This document shows positions 14,592 to 22,516 of a DNA stretch of 37,491 nucleotides, in pieces (the first letter of the stretch is position 1; the number at the start of each line of letters is the position of its first letter). A program made the position numbers and the translations under genes. Origin of the DNA: Halobacteriovorax sp. (GTDB lineage: Bacteria > Bdellovibrionota > Bacteriovoracia > Bacteriovoracales > Bacteriovoracaceae); the NCBI GenBank assembly GCA_002720865.1, contig PBIO01000003.1:69914-107404 (forward strand), read 5' to 3'. The notes beneath the pieces were generated by a model. That model searched no databases and had not been told where the DNA came from. It saw nothing but the letters and a program-made list of their open reading frames with translations.

Positions 14592-14990
14592 TTAGTTTAG
14601 GTCAAAATTTTCAAAGTTAAGTTTTGGATACTTTTTTTGGAGGGCCTTGGTGACTTGTTTATTACTTTGATCAAGGACGAGAATCTTATCTGAATCGTCG
14701 ATTTGGGTCTTTACCCATGACATCAGGGATAAAAGCTCTTTATCAAGTGAGTCCTGATCTGCTTTTATATGGCCTAGGAAAAAATTTTTATCGAAGTGTT
14801 TTGTGCAATAAAGGTTTTTGCTTGGTCCCTTTTGTCCTGATTGTTCCATTTTTAGAAGGAGACCATTGAGGAAATAATTAAGGGCATAAAATGGTCTTGG
14901 GTAGGTCTCAAGACCAGTATTAGAAACCCAAACAAGGCCTCTTACATGATGATTTAATCTAGATTGAAGCTGCTCAATATCAGAAGGCAC
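14592..14990 (-). CDS. Hypothetical protein downstream of nusB
   Basis: 132 aa, cytosolic, no family recognised. A central stretch (FYALNYFLNGLLLKMEQ) is amphipathic and the C-terminal part has an alpha/beta look (DKILVLDQSNKQVTKALQKK, then YPKLNFENFDLN). The ATG lies 2 nt after the nusB stop, so it is translated with nusB. Its position suggests a housekeeping or RNA-related role, but nothing in the sequence proves this. Confidence 0.7.
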   Translation of the reverse strand: MPSDIEQLQSRLNHHVRGLVWVSNTGLETYPRPFYALNYFLNGLLLKMEQSGQKGPSKNLYCTKHFDKNFFLGHIKADQDSLDKELLSLMSWVKTQIDDSDKILVLDQSNKQVTKALQKKYPKLNFENFDLN

Positions 14991-14992
14991 TC

Positions 14993-15454
14993 TTAATCCT
15001 TTGAGAGGGCATCTAGTATTCCATTAATAAATGAAAAGGAAGTGCCTGAACCGAATTTCTTAGCCAGATTTACACCCTCATTAATGACAACAGGGCCAGG
15101 GGTCAAATTCATGATCTTCATTTCGCATGCACAAATCATAAGAATTGATAGATCAATCTTATCCATATTCTCAAGCTTCCAGCCTTTGGCCTTGGAGGCA
15201 ACCCAGTCTTCTAAGCTATCCCAATTCTCAATTGTTTTTTCAATAAGGTCTTTTGAAAAATTAAAAGAGTCATTGTCTAAAATATTGTCGGGATGTTCAC
15301 TATCTTTTTCTGCATATGAATTTTTAAAATCATTTAACTTATTCTCAAGATCTTTAGAATCGCCTAGGGAATTCTTAAGATCTGGCAATTGAAACTGATA
15401 AATAAATTTGAAAGCAAATTCGCGAGCCTTACTGCGGGGTTTGGGTTGTTGCAC
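14993..15454 (-). CDS. nusB: Transcription antitermination factor NusB
   Basis: A roughly 153-aa helical RNA-binding protein that joins NusE at boxA of rRNA operons. [14 protein letters not shown] marks helix 1, WKLENMDKIDLSILMICACE and PGPVVINEGVNLAKKF with FINGILD are the C-terminal signatures. The GTG at 15454 is chosen because AGGAG lies 6 nt upstream of it; an ATG 18 nt earlier has no ribosome binding site. The 5' end overlaps the nrdR 3' end by 26 nt (44 nt if the ATG is used). The Asp/Asn/Lys-rich middle (NSLGDSKDLENKLNDFKNSY) is longer than in E. coli. Confidence 0.92.
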   Translation of the reverse strand: MQQPKPRSKAREFAFKFIYQFQLPDLKNSLGDSKDLENKLNDFKNSYAEKDSEHPDNILDNDSFNFSKDLIEKTIENWDSLEDWVASKAKGWKLENMDKIDLSILMICACEMKIMNLTPGPVVINEGVNLAKKFGSGTSFSFINGILDALSKD

Positions 15455-15911
15455 CAATAACTCCTGTTTCATTATTTTTCAAACTGGTAACAAAACCTTC
15501 TATATCATTAAAGTCCCAATAGATAGAAGCAAATCTGATATAGGCTACAGCATCTAATTGTCTAAGCTTTTCCATGACGTATTCACCAATAAGCTTTGAG
15601 GGAACTTCCTTAGCCGGATAATCCCTAAGCATCCCTTGTAAAGACTCGACAACGTCATCTATTTCAGAAGAAGAAAGTTTAGTTTTTTGACAGGCATTTT
15701 GAAGCCCTTTTAAAACTTTTTCTTTACTAAAAGTTTCGCGTCTTCCGTCAGCTTTAACGATAGGTGGGATTTGATGAATAATTTTTTCATGAGTGGTAAA
15801 TCTGAATTCACACTTTTCACATTTTCGGCGGCGACGAACTGACTGGCCTTCAAGTTGAAGGCGCGAGTCTATAACTTTTGTGTCGCTATCATTACAGTGT
15901 GGGCAATTCAT
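15429..15911 (-). CDS. nrdR: Transcriptional repressor NrdR
   Basis: A 160-aa regulator of ribonucleotide reductase genes. Zinc ribbon at 1-34 with CPHC and CEKC around RRRRKCEKC, then the ATP-cone (about 49-139; [37 protein letters not shown]). It binds NrdR boxes when loaded with ATP/dATP. The C-terminal tail ([14 protein letters not shown]) overlaps nusB. Its ATG overlaps the glyA stop by 4 nt. The glyA-nrdR-nusB order resembles other proteobacteria, but the riboflavin genes that often lie between nrdR and nusB are absent here. Confidence 0.96.
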   Translation of the reverse strand: MNCPHCNDSDTKVIDSRLQLEGQSVRRRRKCEKCEFRFTTHEKIIHQIPPIVKADGRRETFSKEKVLKGLQNACQKTKLSSSEIDDVVESLQGMLRDYPAKEVPSKLIGEYVMEKLRQLDAVAYIRFASIYWDFNDIEGFVTSLKNNETGVIGATTQTPQ

Positions 15912-17167
15912 TTATAAACCGGATATTCCTTACAGAGGTCTTCAACCTCAGTCTTAATCTTGTTTAAAGCTTCCGCATTGTCTTTGTTTTTTATGGCTTC
16001 GACAATCCAGTCTGCAATCTTTCCCATATGTTCTGTATTTAGTCCACGGGTGGTTATGGCCGGAGTTCCTAAGCGAATTCCAGAGGTTACGAAGGGGGAG
16101 CGCTTATCTCCAGGAATCATATTTTTATTACACGTGATTCCAGCCTCTTCCAAAATAGCTTCGGCTTCTTTTCCTGTTACATCCAAGCTATCGGTCTTAA
16201 CTAAAATCAGGTGGTTATCAGTTCCACCAGAAACGATACCTACACCTTTACCTTGAAGGCTTTCAGCTAGGGCCTTGGCATTTTCAATAACCTTAGTTTG
16301 ATAATCCTTGTATTCTGGCTGAAGGGCTTCGAGAAAAGCTACAGCTTTTGAGCCAATCACATGTTCAAGTGGGCCACCTTGGATTCCAGGGAAAACATTG
16401 AAGTTGATCTTTTTCGCTAGTTCTTCATCATTCGTAAGGATAATTCCACCTCTAGGTCCTCGAAGAGTCTTATGAGTTGTGGAAGTTACAAAATGAGCAT
16501 GGGGCATTGGAGAAGGATGAACCCCAGCGGCCACGAGTCCTGCGATATGGGCCATGTCCACGAAAAGGTAGGCATCAACACTATCAGCGATTTCTCTAAA
16601 TCTTTTAAAATCAATTGTTCTTGGGTAAGCAGAAGCTCCCGCCACAATCATTTTAGGTTTTTCTTTTAAGGCCACTTCTTGAAGATGATCATAATCAATC
16701 ATTTCTGTTTCTTCATTTAGTCCGTAGCTAATTATTTCAAAAAGTTTTCCTGAGAAGTTAACTGGGGAACCGTGGGTCAAATGACCACCCTGGGAAAGGT
16801 CCATTCCAAGTACTTTATCTCCAGGGTTAAGAGCTGCAAAGTAAACCGCCATATTGGCCTGAGAACCAGAATGGGGCTGAACATTGGCATACTTTGAGCC
16901 AAAGAGTTTACAAACTCTATCAATGGCGATTTGCTCGATGGAATCAACGACTTCACATCCACCGTAGTATCTTTTCTTTGGAAGCCCCTCTGCATATTTA
17001 TTTGTAAGGATCGTTCCCTGTGCTTCCATAACCGCCGGAGAAGCATAATTTTCAGAGGCGATAAGTTCTAATCCCAATTCTTGTCTTGAGCGTTCTTTTT
17101 CAACAAGAGCTGCAATTTCACTGTCCATAGTGGCCATGTCTTTAGAGTTAGGATGAAACCATGTCAT
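15908..17167 (-). CDS. glyA: Serine hydroxymethyltransferase
   Basis: A 419-aa PLP enzyme converting serine and tetrahydrofolate to glycine and methylene-tetrahydrofolate. The PLP lysine is Lys233 in [27 protein letters not shown] (35-46), YYGGCEVVD (67-75) and [11 protein letters not shown] (203-213) are all conserved. Full length with no anomalies. It lies 2 nt after fabF and overlaps nrdR, so it is part of the long lipid/housekeeping transcript. I see no glycine riboswitch in the minimal gap, so regulation is probably at the operon level. Confidence 0.98.
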   Translation of the reverse strand: MTWFHPNSKDMATMDSEIAALVEKERSRQELGLELIASENYASPAVMEAQGTILTNKYAEGLPKKRYYGGCEVVDSIEQIAIDRVCKLFGSKYANVQPHSGSQANMAVYFAALNPGDKVLGMDLSQGGHLTHGSPVNFSGKLFEIISYGLNEETEMIDYDHLQEVALKEKPKMIVAGASAYPRTIDFKRFREIADSVDAYLFVDMAHIAGLVAAGVHPSPMPHAHFVTSTTHKTLRGPRGGIILTNDEELAKKINFNVFPGIQGGPLEHVIGSKAVAFLEALQPEYKDYQTKVIENAKALAESLQGKGVGIVSGGTDNHLILVKTDSLDVTGKEAEAILEEAGITCNKNMIPGDKRSPFVTSGIRLGTPAITTRGLNTEHMGKIADWIVEAIKNKDNAEALNKIKTEVEDLCKEYPVYK

Positions 17168-17169
17168 AT

Positions 17170-18426
17170 TTATTCCCCCGAATATTTTTTAACGATTAAG
17201 GTAGAATTTGTTCCACCAAAACCAAAAGAGTTGTTCAGTCCGTATTCAACTTCTGTTTTTTCGCATTTATTAGGAACATAGTTAAGATCACATTCTGGAT
17301 CTTGGTTCTCCAAGTTAATTGTTGGAGGAAGAATTCCTTCATGAACAGCCTTCGTTGTCATGATTGATTCTATCCCACCGGCCGCACCGAGTAGGTGACC
17401 GGTCATCGACTTAGTAGAACTTACTCTAAGATTAAAAGCATGATCCCCAAAAGTTTTCTTAATCGCTTTTGTTTCTGCAATATCTCCAAGTGGAGTCGAA
17501 GTTCCGTGAGCATTTATATAGCCAACTTGCTCTGGAGAAATTCCAGCGCTATCAAGGGCCATCTTCATACTGGCACAAGCTCCGTCACCGTCTGGATGTG
17601 GGGCTGTAATATGATGAGCATCTGAAGTGGCACCATGACCAACAACTTCAGCATAAATTCTTGCCCCGCGGGCTTTAGCTTTTTCATAGTTTTCAAAAAC
17701 TAAAAGTCCGGCACCTTCCCCCATAACAAAACCATCTCTTCCAGTATCAAACGGTCTAGAGGCCTTCTCTGGTTCATCATTTCTTCTTGAAAGTGCTTTC
17801 ATATTTGTAAATCCCCAAAGCGGAGTATCTACAATAACGGCTTCAGAACCACCGGTCACAACAACATCTTGTCTACCAGATTCAATATCAAAGGCAGCGG
17901 CGCTGATGGCGTGACTAGCAGAGGCGCAGGCTGAGGCGATAGTATAATTAACGCCTTTAATTCCATATAAAATACTAAGCAGACCTGTGGCCATATTAGG
18001 GATGATAGAAGGAATAAAAAATGGAGAAACTCTTCTCGGTCCTTTTTCTAGCCAGGTCTGACAAGTGTTTTGAATGATCGGGAAGCCACCCATTCCTACA
18101 CCTAGAATACATCCAACTCTATAGGGGTCATACCCTTTGAAGTCGTCAAGAAGTCCGGCATCTTTTAAAGCTTCATTACATGTTTGAACGGCGTAATGAA
18201 TAAACTTATCATAGCGAGGCTGCTCTCTTTCACTTAAGAGTTCATCTGCTAATTGAAAGTTTTTAACTTCTCCAGCGATTTTAACTGTAAGAGGCTCACT
18301 ATCAATATTTTCAATTTTACTGATTCCGGGTTTGCCTTCAATTGCGTTTGACCACACATCGTTTAGATTGTGTCCAAGGCCGCACATGGCACCCATTCCT
18401 GTAATGACTACGCGATTTTTTTTCAA
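17170..18426 (-). CDS. fabF: Beta-ketoacyl-ACP synthase II
   Basis: A 418-aa thiolase-fold condensing enzyme for fatty acid elongation. Catalytic Cys167 in [10 protein letters not shown], His in HGTSTPLGD (about 307) and His in GHLLGAAGG (about 344) form the Cys-His-His triad of the FabF/FabB class. Length is typical. It follows acpP across 63 nt containing a terminator hairpin, which may lower its expression relative to acpP. Downstream glyA begins 2 nt after the stop. Confidence 0.97.
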   Translation of the reverse strand: MKKNRVVITGMGAMCGLGHNLNDVWSNAIEGKPGISKIENIDSEPLTVKIAGEVKNFQLADELLSEREQPRYDKFIHYAVQTCNEALKDAGLLDDFKGYDPYRVGCILGVGMGGFPIIQNTCQTWLEKGPRRVSPFFIPSIIPNMATGLLSILYGIKGVNYTIASACASASHAISAAAFDIESGRQDVVVTGGSEAVIVDTPLWGFTNMKALSRRNDEPEKASRPFDTGRDGFVMGEGAGLLVFENYEKAKARGARIYAEVVGHGATSDAHHITAPHPDGDGACASMKMALDSAGISPEQVGYINAHGTSTPLGDIAETKAIKKTFGDHAFNLRVSSTKSMTGHLLGAAGGIESIMTTKAVHEGILPPTINLENQDPECDLNYVPNKCEKTEVEYGLNNSFGFGGTNSTLIVKKYSGE

Positions 18427-18450
18427 GGGTTTCTCCTTCTTTTAGTTATA

Positions 18451-18477
18451 AAAAAAAAGCCCCGTAAGGGGCTTTTT
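18451..18477 (-). terminator. Terminator/attenuator between acpP and fabF
   Basis: On the minus strand GGGGC pairs with GCCCC across a 4-nt loop, extended by A-T pairs, and is followed by eight T. It begins 13 nt after the acpP stop and would end most transcripts after acpP while letting some continue into fabF-glyA-nrdR-nusB. Confidence 0.85.
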
Positions 18478-18489
18478 AATTCTTAGCTT

Positions 18490-18714
18490 TTATTGCTTTT
18501 TTTCTAAGTAGGTAACAACATCCTGGATGTTTTTAAGTCCTTCAGCATCTTCTTCAGGAATTTCAACACCAAATTCATCTTCCATCTTCATCATTAGCTC
18601 AACGATGTCGAGTGAGTCTAAGTTGAGATCATCTACAAAACTCGTTTCTGCTTTAATCTTTGCTAGGTCAATTTTCGTTGCTTCGCTAACGAGTTTAATA
18701 ACTTTTTCTTCCAT
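18490..18714 (-). CDS. acpP: Acyl carrier protein
   Basis: A 74-aa acidic four-helix protein that carries acyl chains on phosphopantetheine. The attachment serine is Ser34 in DDLNLDSLDIVE, followed by MMKMEDEFGVEIPEED. Two consecutive ATGs exist (18717 and 18714); the second is preferred since GGAG is then 6 nt away. It is placed between fabG and fabF as in most bacteria. The terminator right after it fits the high level of ACP that cells need. Confidence 0.97.
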   Translation of the reverse strand: MEEKVIKLVSEATKIDLAKIKAETSFVDDLNLDSLDIVELMMKMEDEFGVEIPEEDAEGLKNIQDVVTYLEKKQ

Positions 18715-18755
18715 CATTATCTCCGTGTTTTTTAACTATGAATTTTTATAACTTT

Positions 18756-19520
18756 TTATATATAAATGCCACCGTCAATTTTTATGACTTCACCTGTAAT
18801 ATACGAGCTAGCCTTTGAAAGGAGGAAACTAACTAAGTTTGCTACCTCTTGGCAATCCCCAAAGCGATTCAGCGGTATTTGGGACATATAGAGCTCTTTA
18901 GCCTTGTCATTTAAAGCGTCTGTCATGTCGGTTTGGATAAAACCTGGGCATACCGCGTTACATCTAATATTTCTGCTGGCGAGCTCTTTTGCATATGACT
19001 TGGTGAATCCAATAAGCCCTGCTTTTGACGCAGAGTATGCAATTTGGCTTGGATTTCCCATTAGCCCTACAACAGATGAGATGTTCACTACACTTACGTC
19101 CTCGGCCTTAAGAAAGCTTCTTGAGAGGCTTTGAGTAAGCATAATGGCTCCCTTAAGATTAGTATCAATAGTTTGAGACACATCCTCTTCTTTCATTCTA
19201 AGAACAATCTGATCCTTAGAGATACCAGCATTATTAACAACACCAGTAATTGGTCCATTCTCAGAAACAAATTTATCAAGAGCTTCCTTCATTTGAGGAG
19301 TATTTGTAATATCAAAAAGAATTCCAGTGGCCTCGGTGGCTCCGGCAGCTTTTAATTCGTCACGAAGAGAATTTGCCGCATCTTCTTTACCCTCTCGGTA
19401 ATTAAAGATGACATGGGCTCCCTGCTCGGCCAGTGATAAGGCTAAGGCTTTTCCGATTCCACGAGTGGCTCCTGTTATTAAGATCTTTTTTGCATTTAAA
19501 TCATCATATTTTACTTTCAT
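18756..19520 (-). CDS. fabG: 3-oxoacyl-ACP reductase
   Basis: A 254-aa SDR enzyme reducing 3-ketoacyl-ACP with NADPH. Motifs: TGATRGIG (17-24), NNAG (about 97-100), catalytic Ser/Tyr/Lys in ISSVVG and YSASKAG, PGFIQTDMT after the active site and the C-terminal ITGEVIKIDGG typical of FabG. The N-terminus is about 10 residues longer than E. coli FabG. Start overlaps the fabD stop by 4 nt. Confidence 0.96.
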   Translation of the reverse strand: MKVKYDDLNAKKILITGATRGIGKALALSLAEQGAHVIFNYREGKEDAANSLRDELKAAGATEATGILFDITNTPQMKEALDKFVSENGPITGVVNNAGISKDQIVLRMKEEDVSQTIDTNLKGAIMLTQSLSRSFLKAEDVSVVNISSVVGLMGNPSQIAYSASKAGLIGFTKSYAKELASRNIRCNAVCPGFIQTDMTDALNDKAKELYMSQIPLNRFGDCQEVANLVSFLLSKASSYITGEVIKIDGGIYI

Positions 19521-20470
19521 GAGAGAACCTCACCAAGTTCGTCAAAGGCACCTTCTTTATCTAAAGAAATAACCTTAATGTTTCTATTAATTTTTCTAAG
19601 AAGTCCCATTAAAACTCTACCTGGTCCAACTTCTAAAACAACGGTGTCATCCGGAAGGGACTGTATACTTTGAGTCCAAAGAACTGAGCCGGCTACCTGA
19701 TTATAAAGATTATTTCTCATAGTATCGGCAGCTGTTCCTGCTCCGTACTCCGTAGCATCAATATTTGCTATATAAGGAAGAGTATTTTCTTTAAAAGTAA
19801 TTGAATCAAGATGAGCTTTTAACTGTTCAGCGGCAGGGTTCATTAAGCTTGAATGAAAAGGAGCTGATACATTTAACTCTATGGCCCTATGAGCTTCTTT
19901 ATAATTATCGGCAATCCATTTTACCGCTAAGTCGCAGGCACTAGCGTGACCAGAGATAACGATTTGATTTGGCTCATTAAAGTTTGCGGGCATAACTTGT
20001 TCAGATTCTGATGAGCAAGCAGCGCAGGCCTTCTCGATAACATCCTGAGGCACCTTCATAATGGCAAACATTTTCCCTGCCCCAGCTGGAACGGCTTCTT
20101 GCATATATTTTCCACGAAGATGAACGGCCTTAATCGCATCCTCAAAACTAAGAACACCTGCTGCAACCAATGCGGCATACTCACCAACACTATGACCAAG
20201 AACGCGATCAATTTTCACATTCTTTTCTTTTAAAACTTCAGACGCCTTTTCAAATAAAGCTACTGAATGAGCAAGAATGGCAGGTTGAGTATTTTTAGTA
20301 AGAGTAAGATCCTCATCAGGGCCTTCTAACATAATCTTTGAAATGGAATATCCAAGAGCATCGTTTGCTTTTCCAAGATATTCGTATGAAGAATGCCCTT
20401 CAAGTTGAGAGCCCATTCCGACATATTGTGAACCTTGTCCTGGAAAGGCGAGAGTAACTGATTTTGTCAT
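19517..20470 (-). CDS. fabD: Malonyl-CoA:ACP transacylase
   Basis: A 317-aa acyltransferase loading malonyl onto ACP. GQGSQ (11-15), nucleophile Ser94 in GHSVGE, and catalytic His in APFHSSLM near 206 are conserved, as is QPAILAHSVAL. Normal length. It is 10 nt downstream of fabH and overlaps fabG, so translation is coupled. The segment KACAACSSESEQ (about 159-170) is unusually cysteine-rich for this enzyme but away from the active site. Confidence 0.96.
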   Translation of the reverse strand: MTKSVTLAFPGQGSQYVGMGSQLEGHSSYEYLGKANDALGYSISKIMLEGPDEDLTLTKNTQPAILAHSVALFEKASEVLKEKNVKIDRVLGHSVGEYAALVAAGVLSFEDAIKAVHLRGKYMQEAVPAGAGKMFAIMKVPQDVIEKACAACSSESEQVMPANFNEPNQIVISGHASACDLAVKWIADNYKEAHRAIELNVSAPFHSSLMNPAAEQLKAHLDSITFKENTLPYIANIDATEYGAGTAADTMRNNLYNQVAGSVLWTQSIQSLPDDTVVLEVGPGRVLMGLLRKINRNIKVISLDKEGAFDELGEVLS

Positions 20471-20479
20471 AAATCTTCC

Positions 20480-21475
20480 TTAGTATCTAAGTAGCGTTGC
20501 GCCCGAAGTAAGACCGGCACCGAATGCATCAAAAAGAACTAAATCGCCCCTTTTGATTCTTCCTTCTTTTATCGCCTCATAAAACGCGATGGGAACAGTT
20601 GCTGCCGAAGTATTTCCATATTTTTCAATATTTACAATAACTTTCTCGTTTGGAATCCCAAGAAGTTTACCTGTTGTTTCAATAATTCTGATATTGGCCT
20701 GGTGAGGAACTAACCAATCAACCTCATCCATAGAGACACCGGCTTTTTCCATAACCGTTTTAGCATTATCAGCTAAGGTTCTTGTGGCAACTTTAAACAT
20801 ATCTCTTCCCTTCATTTGCATGAAGTGAGTTCTTTCTAATAAATGATGAGCTTCAATTGGTTGAACTGAGCCACCAACTGGTTGATCAAAAAATTCAGCT
20901 CCTGTTCCGTCAGCTCCAAGAACTGAAGAGAGGACTTCTGAACGATCATCTTCTTCATTGCGTCCGATAATAGCAGCGCCGCAACCGTCACCAAAAAGAA
21001 TACAAATACTTCTATCTTCCCAGTTCACCTCGCGGCTTAGCATTTCTGAGCCAACCACAAGAACATTCTTAACCATTCCTGTTTTGATCATTGAATCGGC
21101 CATATTGATTCCATAAACAAAACCAGAGCAAGCAGCAGCTATATCAAGAGCCGCACACTTATTTGTGATGCCAAGTTTTGTTTGAAGAATACAAGCAGAG
21201 TTAGGAAGTTTTGCATCTGGAGTAACAGAGGCGAATAAAATCATATCAATATCATTTGCTTCTAGGTTTGCTTCGGCTAAGCAATCTTTGGCCGCAGAGA
21301 GGGCCATGTCCGTTGGAAACTCGCCGCCTTCAGTAGAGCAGATTCTTCTCTCTCTAATTCCGGTTCTAGTGAAGATCCACTCATCATTAGTCTCTACCAT
21401 TTTTGAAAGGTCATCATTAGTCATGACTTTCTTTGGAAGGTAGATTCCTGTTCCTTTGATTTTTGACTTATACAT
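20480..21475 (-). CDS. fabH: Beta-ketoacyl-ACP synthase III
   Basis: A 331-aa initiating condensing enzyme joining acetyl-CoA (or another starter) with malonyl-ACP. The triad Cys116 (AAACSGF), His258 (VPHQANIRI) and Asn288 (EKYGNTSAA) is complete; the N-terminal GTGIYLPKKVMTN and TRTGIRERR are canonical. GGAAG lies 6 nt ahead of the ATG. It follows rpmF after 109 nt that holds a terminator. The gene plsX, usually between rpmF and fabH, is missing. Confidence 0.97.
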   Translation of the reverse strand: MYKSKIKGTGIYLPKKVMTNDDLSKMVETNDEWIFTRTGIRERRICSTEGGEFPTDMALSAAKDCLAEANLEANDIDMILFASVTPDAKLPNSACILQTKLGITNKCAALDIAAACSGFVYGINMADSMIKTGMVKNVLVVGSEMLSREVNWEDRSICILFGDGCGAAIIGRNEEDDRSEVLSSVLGADGTGAEFFDQPVGGSVQPIEAHHLLERTHFMQMKGRDMFKVATRTLADNAKTVMEKAGVSMDEVDWLVPHQANIRIIETTGKLLGIPNEKVIVNIEKYGNTSAATVPIAFYEAIKEGRIKRGDLVLFDAFGAGLTSGATLLRY

Positions 21476-21498
21476 AAGCTACTTCCAAGTTTTTAGCT

Positions 21499-21545
21499 AA
21501 AAAAAAACCCCTAATACCAATGTGTAAATCATTAGCATTAAGGGT
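21499..21545 (-). terminator. Terminator between rpmF and fabH
   Basis: On the minus strand ACCCTTAATGCTAATG pairs imperfectly with CATTGGTATTAGGGGT around a 7-nt loop, followed by a run of about eight T. It lies 40 nt after the rpmF stop and probably separates abundant rpmF mRNA from the fab genes by partial read-through. Confidence 0.8.
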
Positions 21546-21584
21546 GGATGTATTCTTTTTAATTAGAACTTATTTGGCAAGAGT

Positions 21585-21797
21585 TTATTCTTCGCCTTCG
21601 TCCTCTTCACGATCTGCTTTCGTCTCGAAGATCTTACGACCTTTATAATATCCAGAAGGCGTGATGCAATGTCTTTTGGTTAACTCACCAGACGTTGGAT
21701 CAGTGATCGAATTTACATTGTCATATAGTTTATGATGTTGCCCAGCACGTCTTAAACCTTTACGGGATACACTGGTCTTTTTCTTAGGAACTGCCAT
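21585..21797 (-). CDS. rpmF: Ribosomal protein bL32
   Basis: A 70-aa basic protein of the large subunit. AVPKKKTSVSRKGLRRAGQH at the N-terminus is diagnostic. Only one cysteine (RHCITPSGYYKGRK) remains, so this is the zinc-free form. The C-terminus adds an acidic tail (KADREEDEGEE) not seen in E. coli. GGAGTTAAGAA precedes the ATG. It heads the fab run as in many proteobacteria. Confidence 0.97.
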   Translation of the reverse strand: MAVPKKKTSVSRKGLRRAGQHHKLYDNVNSITDPTSGELTKRHCITPSGYYKGRKIFETKADREEDEGEE

Positions 21798-21833
21798 TTC
21801 TTAACTCCAACTTTCTTTAATATGAATCGAGAA

Positions 21834-21862
21834 TAATTACGTTATTGCGCACAAACTGTAAA
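21834..21862 (-). promoter_or_regulatory. Promoter of rpmF and the fab run
   Basis: On the minus strand TTTACA (21857-21862), 17-nt spacer, TAATTA (21834-21839); start site about 30 nt ahead of the rpmF ATG. The -35 ends only 3 nt from the edge of the 21866-21944 inverted repeat. Confidence 0.55.
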
Positions 21863-21865
21863 GCA

Positions 21866-21944
21866 GATAAGTGCCTGTTACCTTTTGGGACTAAATGCGT
21901 CGTAACACGACGCGCCTAGTCCCAAAAGGTAACAGGCACTTATC
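21866..21944. repeat. 79-nt inverted repeat with 28-bp perfect arms and nested hairpin
   Basis: Arms 21866-21893 and 21917-21944 are exact reverse complements; the outer part reads GATAAGTGCCTGTTACC. The 23-nt centre itself contains GCGTCGT-AAC-ACGACGC (21897-21913), a second 7-bp hairpin with a 3-nt loop, separated from the long stem by 3-by-3 unpaired bases. It fills the gap between the rpmF promoter and the aroK start, ending 7 nt before the aroK ATG. It has no T tract. A REP/MITE-like element, a cruciform or an RNA control hairpin are possible readings. Confidence 0.92.
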
Positions 21945-21951
21945 ATTAGGT

Positions 21952-22455
21952 ATGAAAATATTGCTATGCGGCTTCATGGGATCAGGAAAAACGACACTCT
22001 TTGAGAGGATTAAATCTAAGTCCCCAGAGGTTTCCTGTAAGGATCTAGATCAGCTGATTGAAGAGAAACTGGCCGAGCCTGACGAGACCCTTGGGGATGT
22101 AATTGGCAGAGTGGGTTGGGAAAAGTTTCGTGAAGTTGAGGAAAGTCTTTTATATCAAGAACTTAGTTTCGATGGAAATCTTCTTATAAGCCTTGGTGGA
22201 GGGAGTCTTACTCCTCGTTTGGTTGATGAGATTGATACTAACCCCGAAGTTAGGTTGATCTGGCTAGATACTGATTTTGAAACCTGCTGGTCTCGAGTGT
22301 CAGATGATGCTGGGCGTCCCTTGGTCGCAAAAGGCAAAGATTTTTTAAAAAACCTCTATAATGAGAGAAAACCACTTTATGAAAGGGCCAGTATTCACCT
22401 GAACCCCCATCAGCAGGGCTTAATTAGCAATTTTCAGCAACTCATCGAGAATTAG
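21952..22455 (+). CDS. aroK: Shikimate kinase
   Basis: A 167-aa P-loop kinase phosphorylating shikimate in chorismate synthesis. Walker A GFMGSGKTT (7-15), DLDQLIEE with the substrate Asp, GWEKFREVEE, SLGGGSLTP and the lid RPLVAKG followed by LYNERKPLYERAS all fit. The ATG at 21952 gives the canonical MKILLCG start; an in-frame start 57 nt upstream would translate half of the inverted repeat and is rejected. The ribosome binding site (TTAGG) is weak and close, and the hairpin directly upstream may affect initiation. Confidence 0.92.
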   Translation: MKILLCGFMGSGKTTLFERIKSKSPEVSCKDLDQLIEEKLAEPDETLGDVIGRVGWEKFREVEESLLYQELSFDGNLLISLGGGSLTPRLVDEIDTNPEVRLIWLDTDFETCWSRVSDDAGRPLVAKGKDFLKNLYNERKPLYERASIHLNPHQQGLISNFQQLIEN

Positions 22456-22516
22456 ACGATAGGTCGAAAAATAAGGCATAATTTTAGTGCGCCAGGAAGG
22501 CGTTACAGGAGTAATT

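Noticed and set aside
15908-17170. Glycine riboswitch for glyA
   Set aside because: Only 2 nt separate fabF and glyA, leaving no room for an aptamer.
21866-21944. Rho-independent terminator reading of the long inverted repeat
   Set aside because: No T run on either strand beyond the stem, and the position is a divergent promoter region rather than a gene end.
21895-21951. In-frame N-terminal extension of aroK through the inverted repeat
   Set aside because: It would translate half of the hairpin; shikimate kinases begin at the MKILLCG position.
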